Below, one piece after another: positions 1-8,106 of a stretch of 21,811 nt of DNA (position 1 is its first letter; the number at the start of each line of letters is the position of its first letter). A program made the position numbers and the translations under genes. Under the pieces are notes generated by a model. That model had not been told where the DNA came from. It saw only the letters and a program-made list of their open reading frames with translations, and ran no database searches. The stretch lies in NCBI GenBank assembly GCA_027579435.1, contig JANBPK010001347.1, positions 1 to 21,811 of the forward strand, written 5' to 3'. The DNA comes from Candolleomyces eurysporus (taxonomy: Eukaryota > Basidiomycota > Agaricomycetes > Agaricales > Psathyrellaceae).

Positions 1-279
1 CAATTAACAGTGGCTGTGTCAACCCCAACGAACCCTCTAGCTCTAACTCCCAGTGAAGGACGGATAACCCCTCTCATCTTCAAAGAGAACATCTCCGACT
101 CCGCCAACATCTGTTTTCGCTTTTGGCACCTTTGTTATCACCCTTTTGAAGACCCTCCCCTCATCCATTGGGCCGTCTTTACCGCAACACGGCCCATCAA
201 TCGAACTCGGAACCCCTCCTCGTTCACTCTAGGCCGACTTCGTCTCCAGTGCAACAAGGACCTGAGCAAGCCCGTAACA
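1..279 (+). repeat. 5' LTR, last 279 bp only
   Basis: Matches 8618-8896 base for base except G113 (C at 8730) and G209 (A at 8826). The match stops after ...GTAACA at 279/8896, which gives the LTR its 3' edge (TAACA, the inverted match of TGTTA at the LTR start). Both mismatches would change an amino acid in the frame starting at base 1 (Cys/Ser and Arg/Gln). Confidence 0.95.
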
Positions 280-396
280 ATAGAACAAGCTCTCCAACTC
301 CTCCCCATTATCGCACGGGTGAGGCGACCAGGATACATACCGGAGGCCCCACCATCGGATGTATTTTTCCGATTTCCAAGAGAGGACACAGAATAA
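1..396 (+). CDS. Open frame running out of the 5' LTR across the primer site (ORF1 segment)
   Basis: This frame is open from base 1 to a TAA at 394-396 and passes without a break over the LTR edge (279/280) and the predicted primer binding site (282-291), which is read as part of codons for IEQAL. It has no ATG inside the window. The protein (about 131 residues visible) has an aromatic/Cys patch FRFWHLCYHPFEDPP and a basic stretch near its end. I do not recognise a domain. The next segment (359-691) continues in another frame, so the coding of this part is broken by indels in this copy, or is joined by frameshifting or splicing. In the 3' LTR the same frame is open over 8339-8920, also without ATG. 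Function unknown; probably the front part of the gag polyprotein. Confidence 0.5.
   Translation, partial: QLTVAVSTPTNPLALTPSEGRITPLIFKENISDSANICFRFWHLCYHPFEDPPLIHWAVFTATRPINRTRNPSSFTLGRLRLQCNKDLSKPVTIEQALQLLPIIARVRRPGYIPEAPPSDVFFRFPREDTE
282..291 (+). other. Primer binding site for self-priming
   Basis: The 10 bases AGAACAAGCT begin 2 nt after the end of the 5' LTR. They are exactly complementary to AGCTTGTTCT at 8141-8150 in the LTR, which lies 34 nt after the start of a TATA box (8107) and so at the expected RNA start. No TGG, the hallmark of a tRNA primer site, occurs next to the LTR. Tf1/sushi-type chromoviruses prime reverse transcription with the folded-back 5' end of their own RNA, and this arrangement fits that mechanism. 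Confidence 0.75.
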
Positions 397-691
397 TCAA
401 AGATTAATCGACCTCGACCAATACATCGGCATCACCAGCACCCAACAAATCCTAGAAATTATCGTTACTCTCAACCTCGACACCGGTTTTACGGAAATCA
501 CCCGAATCCGATTCGTGACTGACGAAGAATTTCACACCGCAGTCATAAGGACAGGACGCCCCGACTCTCTTTCCGTATCCCCGAATATACTCCGCCCAAT
601 TGACCCTTCCCCATCCCCGACAAACTCCGAACCAACAATCCCACCAGCATTACAAGGGATCCTTGACGGGCTCCCTTCTAACGGATCATAA
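359..691 (+). CDS. ORF1 middle segment in a second frame
   Basis: A 110-residue frame starting at ATG 359 and ending at TAA 689-691. It overlaps the end of the previous segment and, by a few codons, the long gag frame that opens at 682. The protein is not low-complexity at its start (DLDQYIGITSTQQILEI) and turns Pro/Ser-rich near the end (DPSPSPTNSEPTIPP). It looks like a stretch of the same polyprotein as its neighbours, displaced by one base at each end. I recognise no family. Whether the frame changes are mutations, assembly errors or programmed cannot be told from one copy. Confidence 0.4.
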   Translation: MYFSDFQERTQNNQRLIDLDQYIGITSTQQILEIIVTLNLDTGFTEITRIRFVTDEEFHTAVIRTGRPDSLSVSPNILRPIDPSPSPTNSEPTIPPALQGILDGLPSNGS

Positions 692-2961
692 AGATTTCGC
701 CAATCGCCAGTAAAGCCACCTCCCCGAGACCACTCGCCGAAGACCCAAACGCATTCTGCTTTGGGAGACACCACTGGTTCCACGATCTCCATTCATCGGA
801 TATCACCCCACACGCAGAGGAAGGAAAGGTCACTCTTTGTAAAAATCAACCTTGCCCAAACAGACGCCTCAAGGCAACTACCCCGGCCCCAAATAGTTAC
901 TATCACATTCCCTCCGAGGATAATTTCAGTCTCGCAGGAAACAAAGCCACCGACGATTACTCCTGTAGAAAAGGAGACCTTCACGGATTCGACACCGCGG
1001 GAAACGCAGACTACCACGCCGGAAGAACAGACAACGACTGGTTCATTTGCTCAGCGCAACCCTGTCCACTAAGAGTATTCAACCACCCAGATCCAGCAGC
1101 CCACGATCTACTACCTTGCAACGAAGAAAATAAACTTCTTGCCGGACAACCCGTTACAACAACCCAAACTGCATCAACCAAAGAACCAGCCGAAGAACCA
1201 ACCAAAGAATCAGCCCAAGAAGAAGAACCAGCAAAAGACCAGCAAGAACAGCAATCAGAGAAACAATCGGGGCAAACCATCGAAGAAGACCCACCCCCGG
1301 TATTAGAACCCACTCCAACACCGCAACCACAGAAGCAGCCAGTACCCGACCCACAGGTACGACAAGAGGAAGCTCAACCTCAGCACTCCCCCGAAGAAAC
1401 CCCAACACAGCCCGAAGCTTCCACTTCGAAACAACCCTCCGGACAACAACCCACCCCAGAAGAAACACCTTCGGCCAAACAAGGACCCTCCCCCAAAGAA
1501 AATCAGACAAACGCAGAAAGCGACCCAGACGCTGAAGGAGAAGACGACGACGACAGCAGTGACGACGAATCCTCCGACGAAGATCACAATCTACTCTGCG
1601 CAGGACTCCCCCATCACTATTCCCATACCCGAGCATCCGACTACGCTCGAATCCCCAGCAAATTCTGTCACGATCAACCTTGCAGACATCGGTACGACGT
1701 TCCGGACGTTCCACACGCCCCCTGCACTGAAGAAAACGAAGAAAACGTCGAATATAAGTTCTCGGACGACTTCGTGTGTGAAGACGAACTACACGTTTAC
1801 GACATCCAGGAAAAGAAGGATTGCTTTGTGGGACGAAGGAAGCGATTTAACACTTGCACCCTACAACCCTGCCCAAAGAGAACCCAGCATCACACCGGAG
1901 CCCGACTCCCACATCACGAACTACCAAACGAAGAAAACAAGAAGATCATCATGCAAAGCTACACCATCCGAAAGACCGTCACAGACGGCAACGACAACGG
2001 GAATGGCGAAAGAGGAAACAAACCCCCAGTGTTCGACGGAAACCGAGCCAAGTTCAGGCACTGGTTGTACCGTGTCAACCTCAGCCTGGGACTCAACTCC
2101 TCCAAATACTCCACCGACGCGGAAAAGATCTTCTTCACCATCACCTATATGATCGGAGAAGCGGGACTATGGGCAGAAGCATGGATGAACGAAAGACCCG
2201 AGACACCCGAGAAAGTCAAAGATTGGGGAAAGTTCGACGACTTTGTCAAAGACCTCTCAGACACCTACGCTCCATCAAACGAAGAAGAACTCGCGCTCTC
2301 CAAACTCAAGAACCTCAGACAAGCCAACATGCGAGCCAGTGAGCTAGTGGCCAGATTCAAGCTGGAAGCGAGAAGATCAGGCATCCTGAAAGGAAAGACG
2401 ATCGACCCAGGAAACGAGAAACAGTTAATCGACAAACTCAAAGCTGCCCTCCACCCAAACGTCGTCAAAGAAGTCATGCTACACCCTTCCAAGCCAAAGA
2501 CCTTCAAGGAGTGGTGCGAACTCTCGATTACGGTGGACGACCAATGGCATGAAATGATGGACACCGTAGGAAGGAAGAAGAACAACGAAGCCCGCATCAG
2601 AACGGCCATCACCACTCTAGCCAAACTCACCACTGCGGAACGAGAAGAATGCCGCAGGAAGGGAATCTGCTACCGATGCAGGCAGGGAAAGCACCTAGCC
2701 AAAGATTGCACCACCCCAACGAACTTCCCAGGGTTCAAAAACGCCCCGAAACCAACCACCGCCAAAGGAAACTCCACCAAGCCAAAGGACGACAGAACCT
2801 ACGTCAAGGAAGCCCGCTCCCATATNAGGGCCGTCCTGAGAAACTTCACCCAGGAACAACACGACATCTTCACNGAACTCGACAAGCAAGACNACGANGA
2901 AGAANCCCAGAACCAGAACGAANNATCTTACGACTCTGATACGAATAATATGGATTTTTAG
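682..2961 (+). CDS. gag: Gag polyprotein with ATG-less Cys/His-rich N-terminal extension
   Basis: The frame is open from 682 to TAG 2959-2961, but its first ATG is at 1951. The part after that ATG is a typical chromovirus gag: capsid-like region (PPVFDGNRAKFRHWLYRV; later FDDFVKDLSDTYAP, then LVARFKLEARRSG) and a zinc knuckle CYRCRQGKHLAKDC (CX2CX4HX4C) near 2671-2712. The 1.27 kb before the ATG encodes four Cys/His modules (first Cys at 757, 964, 1597, 1777), each ending in CxxQPC. A linker very rich in Pro, Glu, Gln and acidic Asp/Ser runs from about 1150 to 1590. The extension is in frame with gag, so it must be reached by splicing, frameshifting or start in the LTR; otherwise translation starts at ATG 1951 and gives 336 residues. 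Gag forms the particle and the knuckle binds element RNA. Several N codons lie at 2826-2925. Confidence 0.85.
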   Translation, partial: RIIKISPIASKATSPRPLAEDPNAFCFGRHHWFHDLHSSDITPHAEEGKVTLCKNQPCPNRRLKATTPAPNSYYHIPSEDNFSLAGNKATDDYSCRKGDLHGFDTAGNADYHAGRTDNDWFICSAQPCPLRVFNHPDPAAHDLLPCNEENKLLAGQPVTTTQTASTKEPAEEPTKESAQEEEPAKDQQEQQSEKQSGQTIEEDPPPVLEPTPTPQPQKQPVPDPQVRQEEAQPQHSPEETPTQPEASTSKQPSGQQPTPEETPSAKQGPSPKENQTNAESDPDAEGEDDDDSSDDESSDEDHNLLCAGLPHHYSHTRASDYARIPSKFCHDQPCRHRYDVPDVPHAPCTEENEENVEYKFSDDFVCEDELHVYDIQEKKDCFVGRRKRFNTCTLQPCPKRTQHHTGARLPHHELPNEENKKIIMQSYTIRKTVTDGNDNGNGERGNKPPVFDGNRAKFRHWLYRVNLSLGLNSSKYSTDAEKIFFTITYMIGEAGLWAEAWMNERPETPEKVKDWGKFDDFVKDLSDTYAPSNEEELALSKLKNLRQANMRASELVARFKLEARRSGILKGKTIDPGNEKQLIDKLKAALHPNVVKEVMLHPSKPKTFKEWCELSITVDDQWHEMMDTVGRKKNNEARIRTAITTLAKLTTAEREECRRKGICYRCRQGKHLAKDCTTPTNFPGFKNAPKPTTAKGNSTKPKDDRTYVKEARSHXRAVLRNFTQEQHDIFXELDKQDXXEEXQNQNEXSYDSDTNNMDF

Positions 2962-2992
2962 GACGGAGAACTGACTCGACGCCAGTCTCTCC
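2955..2992 (+). promoter_or_regulatory. Candidate -1 ribosomal frameshift signal joining gag to pol
   Basis: Gag ends GAT TTT TAG with an extra T before TTT (five T at 2955-2959). A one-base backward slip of the Phe codon puts the ribosome in the pol frame, which is open from 2949. Three bases after the stop a stem can form: 2965-2973 (GGAGAACTG) with 2983-2992 (CAGTCTCTCC), nine pairs, one bulged C at 2987, nine-base loop. A slip site followed at about 6 nt by a stem is the usual layout of a -1 signal. It is not a canonical X XXY YYZ heptamer, so single-tRNA slippage at the stop is assumed. Confidence 0.5.
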
Positions 2993-3041
2993 AACGTTTT
3001 CGATTTCTTCAGTACTAGTAGCCCACCTCGATAATAAATCT

Positions 3042-6000
3042 ATGCATATTCCGGCCGGAATCTATTCTGAAGGAAAACGTCAAGACGTCGAAACCAAAGC
3101 CCTATTAGATTGTGGAGCAGGAGATGTGTTCATGGACTGGAGATTCGCATACAAGCATCAAATCCCACGAACCAAACTCAAAACCCCNATCAAAGTCTAC
3201 AACGTAGACGGAACCCCNAACAAAGAAGGAAGCATCACCCAATTCGCACGAATAAANCTCACCATCAACAAACGAGTTAGAAGACTCCCAGTGCTGATCA
3301 CCGGCCTAGGAAAAGAAGACCTCATCCTGGGACTACCATGGCTGCAGAAGGAAAACCCAATCATCGATTGGGAAAANGGAACCCTGAAATGGGGAAACCA
3401 AGGAACGGGACACGTTCAAGAGAAGAACTTTCAAACTGAAGAATTCGATGCAAGAGCAATCGAGGCCGAACTCTCGAAAGAAGTAAACCCTCTGTGGATA
3501 CAGGTCAAGACCACCGCCTCACAAGAACTCGCCCAGAAGCACGAAGAACCGAAGGAAGACCTCCCCCTCAAGGAACAAATCCCGAAAGAATATCACGAAT
3601 ACCTAGACATCTTTGATAAAGAAACCGCCACACGATTCCCACCAGAAAGACCATGGGACCACGCCATCGACCTCAAATCCGATTTTATACCAAGGAGAGG
3701 CAAAGTTTATAGCCTCGCCCCCTCCGAAGAAAAAGCACTCGACGAATTTCTCAAAGAAAACCTAGACAAGAANTACATTCGACCTTCGAAATCTCCNCAA
3801 GCCTCCCCCTTCTTCTTCGTNGGNAAGAAGGATGGCTCCCTCCNACCNTGCCANGATTATCGGAAACTCAANGAAGGAACNNTCAAGAANGCGTACCCAC
3901 TNCCTCGNATCCCCGANCTNCTCGACAAACTAAAGAAGGCCAAGTTNTTCACCAAACTNGANNTCCGATGGGGATACAACAANATNCGAATNAAGAAAGG
4001 AGACGAATGGAAGGCCGCCTTCATCACCAACAAAGGANTGTTCGAACCCACAGTAATGTTCTTCGGNCTNACCAATTCCCCAGCCACCTTCCANGCAATG
4101 ATGGACCATNTATTCGAANGCCCCCTCCGCAANGGACTAGTCGTCATNTANATGGACGACATCNTGATNTTCGCCGAAACCGAAGAACAGCTCGAGAAGA
4201 CCACCAAAGAAGTANTAGAAATTNTNAGGAAGAANAATCTCTTCCTGAAACCAGAAAAATGCGCGTTCAAGAANACTAGACTAGACTATCTNGGATTCAT
4301 TATNTCNCAAGGAAAGCTGGCCATGGACCCNACCAAAATNAAAGGGATTATCGACTGGCCNACCCCTGGCACCGTGAAGCAAGTACGATCCTTCTTAGGA
4401 TTCGGAAACTTCTACCGGAAGTTCATTCGAGGATACTCAGACAAAGCCCGCCCCCTCAACGATCTACTCAAGAAAACCACCGCNTTCAAATGGAACGACG
4501 AAGCGCAGAAAGCCTTCGAAACCCTAAAAGAAGCATTCACCAGGGAACCAGTCCTACGGATGCCNGACCCGGACAGGCCCTTCCAGATCGAATCGGATGC
4601 TTCCAAATTCGCCTCCGGAGCCGTGCTCACTCAAATGGATTCCAATGGAAAAAGACACCCCGTCTCTTACCTCTCCCGAACCTTCTCTGANACCGAAAGA
4701 AGATGGGAAATTTACGANAGAGAACTCTTCGGAATTATCCGCGCCCTNCGAGAATGGAGACACTACCTCCACGGATCCCCACACCCCGTTACCATNTTNA
4801 CCGACCATCTTAATCTCCAATATTTCAAAGACCCCAGGAAGTTGAACGACCGACAAAAGAGGTGGATACCCGAACTAGACCAGTTCAATTTCAAATTAGT
4901 CCACGTACCCGGAACCAAGATGGTCCTCTCTGACGCCCTCTCTAGAAGGCCCGATCACCACCCTTCCGAGGAACAAAAGCCTACCCTTGACACCCTTCTA
5001 CCCCCAGAAAAATTNGTCCTTGCAATCAAGATCGACCCAGAAGAAGGAATGTANNACGAAACCCTCCGAAANAAGATCATTGAACGAACCACCCAGGAAA
5101 CCGCAGCCCTCGANATCCTCAANCANCTNACGAACCCCAAGGATAATATCACCCCCGAAGGATGGGANCTGNGGCAAACGAAGGAAGGAACGATGCTCCT
5201 CTACAAGGGNAGAATCTANNTNCCAGACGACAANGAAATAAANAAGGANATAACCAAGACCCACCANGACGAGCCAACCGCAGGGCACCCCGGCCAGCAA
5301 GCCACTCGGCTCCTCGTACAAAGNACNTACTTCTGGCCTGGGATGACTAGGTTNATTAACCAATACGTCAAAGGATGCCCAAAGTGTCAGCAGAATAAGA
5401 TCAACAGAAGGCCNTCAAAACCNCCGCTGATCCCGATAGAACCCAGCACTGAACCGAGACCGTTCTCCCAAATCTCCATGGATCTCATCACCGACCTTCC
5501 CAGAACCGGACCCTACGATTCCATTTTTGTGATCGTAGACCAAGGACTCTCAAAAGGAGTTATCCTTACCCCATGCAACAAAGAAATCACTGCGGAACAA
5601 GTAGGGGACCTCCTCTACGAGAAGCTCCTCACCAAATACGGACGACCTAACAAAATCATCTCCGACCGGGACCCCAGGTTCATGGCGGGAAGTTTTCAAG
5701 AAGCGCTGAAACGCATGGGAATCAAATCCGCCCCCTCTACCGCTTTCCACCCGCAAACCGACGGAGCCACCGAACGAGTCAATCAGGAAATTCAGGCCTA
5801 CCTATCTATTTTCTGCACCTATAANCCAGANAATTGGGCNGAAAGACTNCCNATGGCAGAATTCACTCACAACTCCCGAACCCACGCCCAGCGACAGAAG
5901 TCTCCCTTCGAACTTCTCATCGGATACAACCCNGAAACCATCCCCACAGCAATGGGAGAATACGCNTTCCCCACTACCGAGCAACGGCTGAAGAACATGG

Positions 6001-6740
6001 AAGCCGCCAGGAGCGAAGCCCTCGCTGCGCACGAACTATCCGCCGCCTCCATGAAAGAAAGGTTAGCCAGAGAATGGACCCCCTTCAAGAAGAACGACCA
6101 AGTATGGTTAGATTCAAGAAATCTGAAGCTACCATACCAATCCAGGAAAATCGCCCCGAAAAGAGAAGGNCCCTTTAAGATCAAAGAAGTCCTCTCATCC
6201 GTAAATTACCGGCTGAAACTCCCAGAGCACTGGAAAATTCACGACGTCTTTCACGCGACACTACTCTCCCCTTTCTGTGAAACGGAAGAGCACGGCCCNG
6301 CACACCCACCGCCTGTCCCAGAAATCATCGACGGACAAGAAGAATTCGAGGTAGACGCTATCCTCAAACACANAAANATCAAGGGCAANACCTTNTACCT
6401 NCTNCGATGGAAGGACCAACCTATCTCCGAAGATAGNTGGCANCCAGAAGAAGACTTGGAACACTCCCAGGAGCTCCTAGAAGAATACTGGGCCAAGAGA
6501 AAAGAACCCCGAAAGAAGACCAAGAAGACCAAAAGAACCACCAATGGCGTGCTCACTCTCAGTCAGCTCAACTGCGGAGAAGCACAGAACCAGTCAGCAC
6601 AACTGCGGAGAACCTTGAAATCAGTCAGCACGACTGCGCAGAAGTACAAGAATCAGTCAGCACGACTGCGGAGAAGCATGAAACTAGTCAGCACAATGGC
6701 ATCAGCAAGCCGACCTCATCAAGATAAAAGGAACGCCTGA
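3042..6740 (+). CDS. pol: Pol polyprotein: protease, RT, RNase H, integrase, chromodomain
   Basis: Makes DNA from element RNA and inserts it into the genome. From ATG 3042 it has 1232 residues; the frame is open back to 2949 and conserved protease residues (NKSMHIP) straddle the ATG, so entry by frameshift from gag is likely. Aspartic protease: LLDCGAGD near residue 23, with Cys where Ser/Thr is usual. RT about 200-420 with xMDD at 370-373 (the Tyr codon contains N). RNase H about 510-645 ([19 protein letters not shown]). Integrase: H/H/C/C zinc finger about 740-785, catalytic D814, D875 and E911 (D-35-E spacing), then a GPY/F-like module (residues PFKIKEV, about 1045-1085). Chromodomain about 1100-1150 ([10 protein letters not shown]... 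[18 protein letters not shown]), which in chromoviruses steers integration to marked chromatin. The tail after it is encoded by a tandem repeat. Many codons hold N, but no stop interrupts the frame. Confidence 0.95.
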   Translation: MHIPAGIYSEGKRQDVETKALLDCGAGDVFMDWRFAYKHQIPRTKLKTXIKVYNVDGTXNKEGSITQFARIXLTINKRVRRLPVLITGLGKEDLILGLPWLQKENPIIDWEXGTLKWGNQGTGHVQEKNFQTEEFDARAIEAELSKEVNPLWIQVKTTASQELAQKHEEPKEDLPLKEQIPKEYHEYLDIFDKETATRFPPERPWDHAIDLKSDFIPRRGKVYSLAPSEEKALDEFLKENLDKXYIRPSKSXQASPFFFXXKKDGSLXXCXDYRKLXEGXXKXAYPXPXIPXXLDKLKKAKXFTKXXXRWGYNXXRXKKGDEWKAAFITNKGXFEPTVMFFXXTNSPATFXAMMDHXFEXPLRXGLVVXXMDDIXXFAETEEQLEKTTKEVXEIXRKXNLFLKPEKCAFKXTRLDYXGFIXXQGKLAMDXTKXKGIIDWXTPGTVKQVRSFLGFGNFYRKFIRGYSDKARPLNDLLKKTTXFKWNDEAQKAFETLKEAFTREPVLRMXDPDRPFQIESDASKFASGAVLTQMDSNGKRHPVSYLSRTFSXTERRWEIYXRELFGIIRAXREWRHYLHGSPHPVTXXTDHLNLQYFKDPRKLNDRQKRWIPELDQFNFKLVHVPGTKMVLSDALSRRPDHHPSEEQKPTLDTLLPPEKXVLAIKIDPEEGMXXETLRXKIIERTTQETAALXILXXXTNPKDNITPEGWXLXQTKEGTMLLYKXRIXXPDDXEIXKXITKTHXDEPTAGHPGQQATRLLVQXXYFWPGMTRXINQYVKGCPKCQQNKINRRXSKXPLIPIEPSTEPRPFSQISMDLITDLPRTGPYDSIFVIVDQGLSKGVILTPCNKEITAEQVGDLLYEKLLTKYGRPNKIISDRDPRFMAGSFQEALKRMGIKSAPSTAFHPQTDGATERVNQEIQAYLSIFCTYXPXNWXERXXMAEFTHNSRTHAQRQKSPFELLIGYNXETIPTAMGEYXFPTTEQRLKNMEAARSEALAAHELSAASMKERLAREWTPFKKNDQVWLDSRNLKLPYQSRKIAPKREXPFKIKEVLSSVNYRLKLPEHWKIHDVFHATLLSPFCETEEHGXAHPPPVPEIIDGQEEFEVDAILKHXXIKGXTXYXXRWKDQPISEDXWXPEEDLEHSQELLEEYWAKRKEPRKKTKKTKRTTNGVLTLSQLNCGEAQNQSAQLRRTLKSVSTTAQKYKNQSARLRRSMKLVSTMASASRPHQDKRNA
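6560..6704 (+). repeat. 31-32 bp tandem repeat, about 4.5 copies, in the 3' end of pol
   Basis: Units start at 6560, 6591, 6622, 6654 and 6686 (partial). The shared core is CAGTCAGCAC(G/A)ACTGCGGAG. Because the period is not a multiple of three, successive units are read in different frames of pol, so what is kept is the nucleotide sequence and not a peptide. A very similar string, TCAGCACGGACTGCGG, occurs in the LTR at 8074-8089. Confidence 0.85.
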
Positions 6741-6835
6741 ACGACCACCAGTTCTCCAGCTCCCTCACTCTACTACATCCTGTCTACTCAGTACTCATTC
6801 GCCATCACGTTCTCCTCCCGCCTATTCTCTCTATC

Positions 6836-7855
6836 ATGCAGTATAACCGCAACCACCCGAACGCCGTCGCAGTTACCGACGCCGCCGCCAACACCCCCAT
6901 CTCATTCTTCACCGCCGTCTCCCAGGACGAGCAACGTCGAGCCCAGGAGCTCATCGACGGGCTCACCTGTGCCCGGTCGCTCGTCCAATACAACGAGCAA
7001 TTCCCAGGCAGCCTCGGCTGCACCAACGAACACACCACCGACAACCGCTACTACCACGGGCTCCTCACCGAGCTCATGGACCACCACCGAACCCACGAAG
7101 AAATGGCCAAACAACTCCTCCGACTCACCCACCTGAAGAGGAAGATTCAAGAAGAGATCGACAANGCCGCCGACAACCTCAACAGGGCCCACACAGCGGG
7201 CACAAGAATCGAGCAGCAAGTTACCGACGAAATCGCCGGCGCAAGACGGGCCATTCGGGCCCACCAACTCAAGATCCGTGGCAGCCTCATGCGCCACATC
7301 AGCAAGGCCAACAGAAGGGGGATCTACATCCCCGATGAAGACAAGAAAGCCAAGGACGACCAGCGCATCGTCAACCAGGAGGGCTATCTATGCCCTCTCT
7401 GCAGGAAGCACAAGCCCGGCCACACGATCATGGCCTGCCCCAGCAACACCCTCGGCGACTCCGGCGCCGTCATCCCCAGTCTACCCCCGGTCAAGAAGAC
7501 CGAATCAGTTACCACCGAACGTGGTTCACCACCCCCAACCTACCGCCAGGGCAGCGAACGCCCTATCACCAAGACCCTCAAGGAGACCAAATGGGATCCC
7601 GTCAAGCAGGCCTTTGTATGGCCAAAAGAAGAACAGCGAGGAAAGGGGAAGAAGAACACAGAGACCACTGGGGTCGCACCCAAGAAAAAGGTGCGATTTG
7701 CAAGATTACCAGGAACGGCCGAAGACAGAAGAAACCCCCCTCGCAAGAAGAACCACTATCTCCCCACCAACAACCGCCCTATCGACGAGTGGGATTGGGA
7801 GATGGACTATGACGATGACCTTGGATGGGAAGCAGAACATAATATGACTACTTAA
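6836..7855 (+). CDS. Third ORF in env position; coiled-coil and zinc-knuckle-like protein
   Basis: A 339-residue ORF between pol and the 3' LTR, with its own ATG 95 bp after the pol stop, in a different frame. It has no signal peptide and no membrane segment, so it is not an envelope protein. Residues about 90-165 are charged and helical and likely coiled-coil (HEEMAKQLLRLTHLKRKIQE). A Cys/His motif follows at C186, C189, H196, C201 (CX2CX6HX4C), resembling a widened gag knuckle. The C-terminal half is basic and Pro-rich (KKKVRFARLPG) and ends acidic and Trp-rich (DEWDWEMDYDDDLGW). The bases just before and over the ATG are pyrimidine-rich and end in ATGCAG, which could also act as a splice acceptor. 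One codon contains N (7165). A nucleic-acid-binding accessory role is a guess from composition; I know no named family for it. Confidence 0.8.
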   Translation: MQYNRNHPNAVAVTDAAANTPISFFTAVSQDEQRRAQELIDGLTCARSLVQYNEQFPGSLGCTNEHTTDNRYYHGLLTELMDHHRTHEEMAKQLLRLTHLKRKIQEEIDXAADNLNRAHTAGTRIEQQVTDEIAGARRAIRAHQLKIRGSLMRHISKANRRGIYIPDEDKKAKDDQRIVNQEGYLCPLCRKHKPGHTIMACPSNTLGDSGAVIPSLPPVKKTESVTTERGSPPPTYRQGSERPITKTLKETKWDPVKQAFVWPKEEQRGKGKKNTETTGVAPKKKVRFARLPGTAEDRRNPPRKKNHYLPTNNRPIDEWDWEMDYDDDLGWEAEHNMTT

Positions 7856-7885
7856 TTAGTTTGATCCAGTGGCTCAAATTTAGTT

Positions 7886-7894
7886 GGGGGGTAG
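7886..7894 (+). other. Polypurine tract before the 3' LTR
   Basis: Six G (7886-7891) followed by TAG sit directly before the LTR start TGTTATG at 7895, the place where second-strand DNA synthesis is primed. It is short and holds one T. Confidence 0.65.
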
Positions 7895-7960
7895 TGTTAT
7901 GTAATAACCCCAGTAGTATCTTTTTTTTCTCTTAGTAACACTAGGACTGCGAACGATGAC

Positions 7961-7992
7961 CGCAGTTAGGTACTTTGTAATACCTAACTGCG
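7961..7992 (+). repeat. Perfect 12-bp inverted repeat in LTR U3
   Basis: CGCAGTTAGGTA (7961-7972) and TACCTAACTGCG (7981-7992) are exact reverse complements separated by 8 bases. It lies about 150 bp upstream of the predicted RNA start, a position suited to a palindromic factor-binding site or a cruciform. Confidence 0.85.
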
Positions 7993-8007
7993 TACTTAGT
8001 AACTTAG

Positions 8008-8035
8008 GACTACGGATTGACTACGGACTACGGAC
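8008..8035 (+). repeat. Overlapping GACTACGGA direct repeats in LTR U3
   Basis: GACTACGGA occurs at 8008-8016, 8019-8027 and 8026-8034, followed by a partial copy. Related GGACTGCG strings occur at about 7943, 8048 and 8081. Clustered short repeats upstream of a TATA box often bind activators, but no factor can be named. Confidence 0.65.
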
Positions 8036-8106
8036 TATTACTTAGCTGGACTGCGTAATTACCAATGTATGCCTCAGCACGGACTGCGGCACAGTAGCGT
8101 GTACAG

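Noticed and set aside
1154..1714. Long minus-strand ORFs opposite the gag extension (186 and 94 codons)
   Set aside because: They mirror the Pro/Glu/Gln-rich acidic linker of the sense frame; the products are low-complexity Leu/Val/Arg/Gly strings with no domain.
3857..4279. ORFs antisense to or out of frame with the RT domain
   Set aside because: They overlap the clear RT frame, are full of N codons and show no domain.
6560..6704. CRISPR-like array
   Set aside because: Units are directly adjacent with no unique spacers, and the context is a eukaryotic retroelement.
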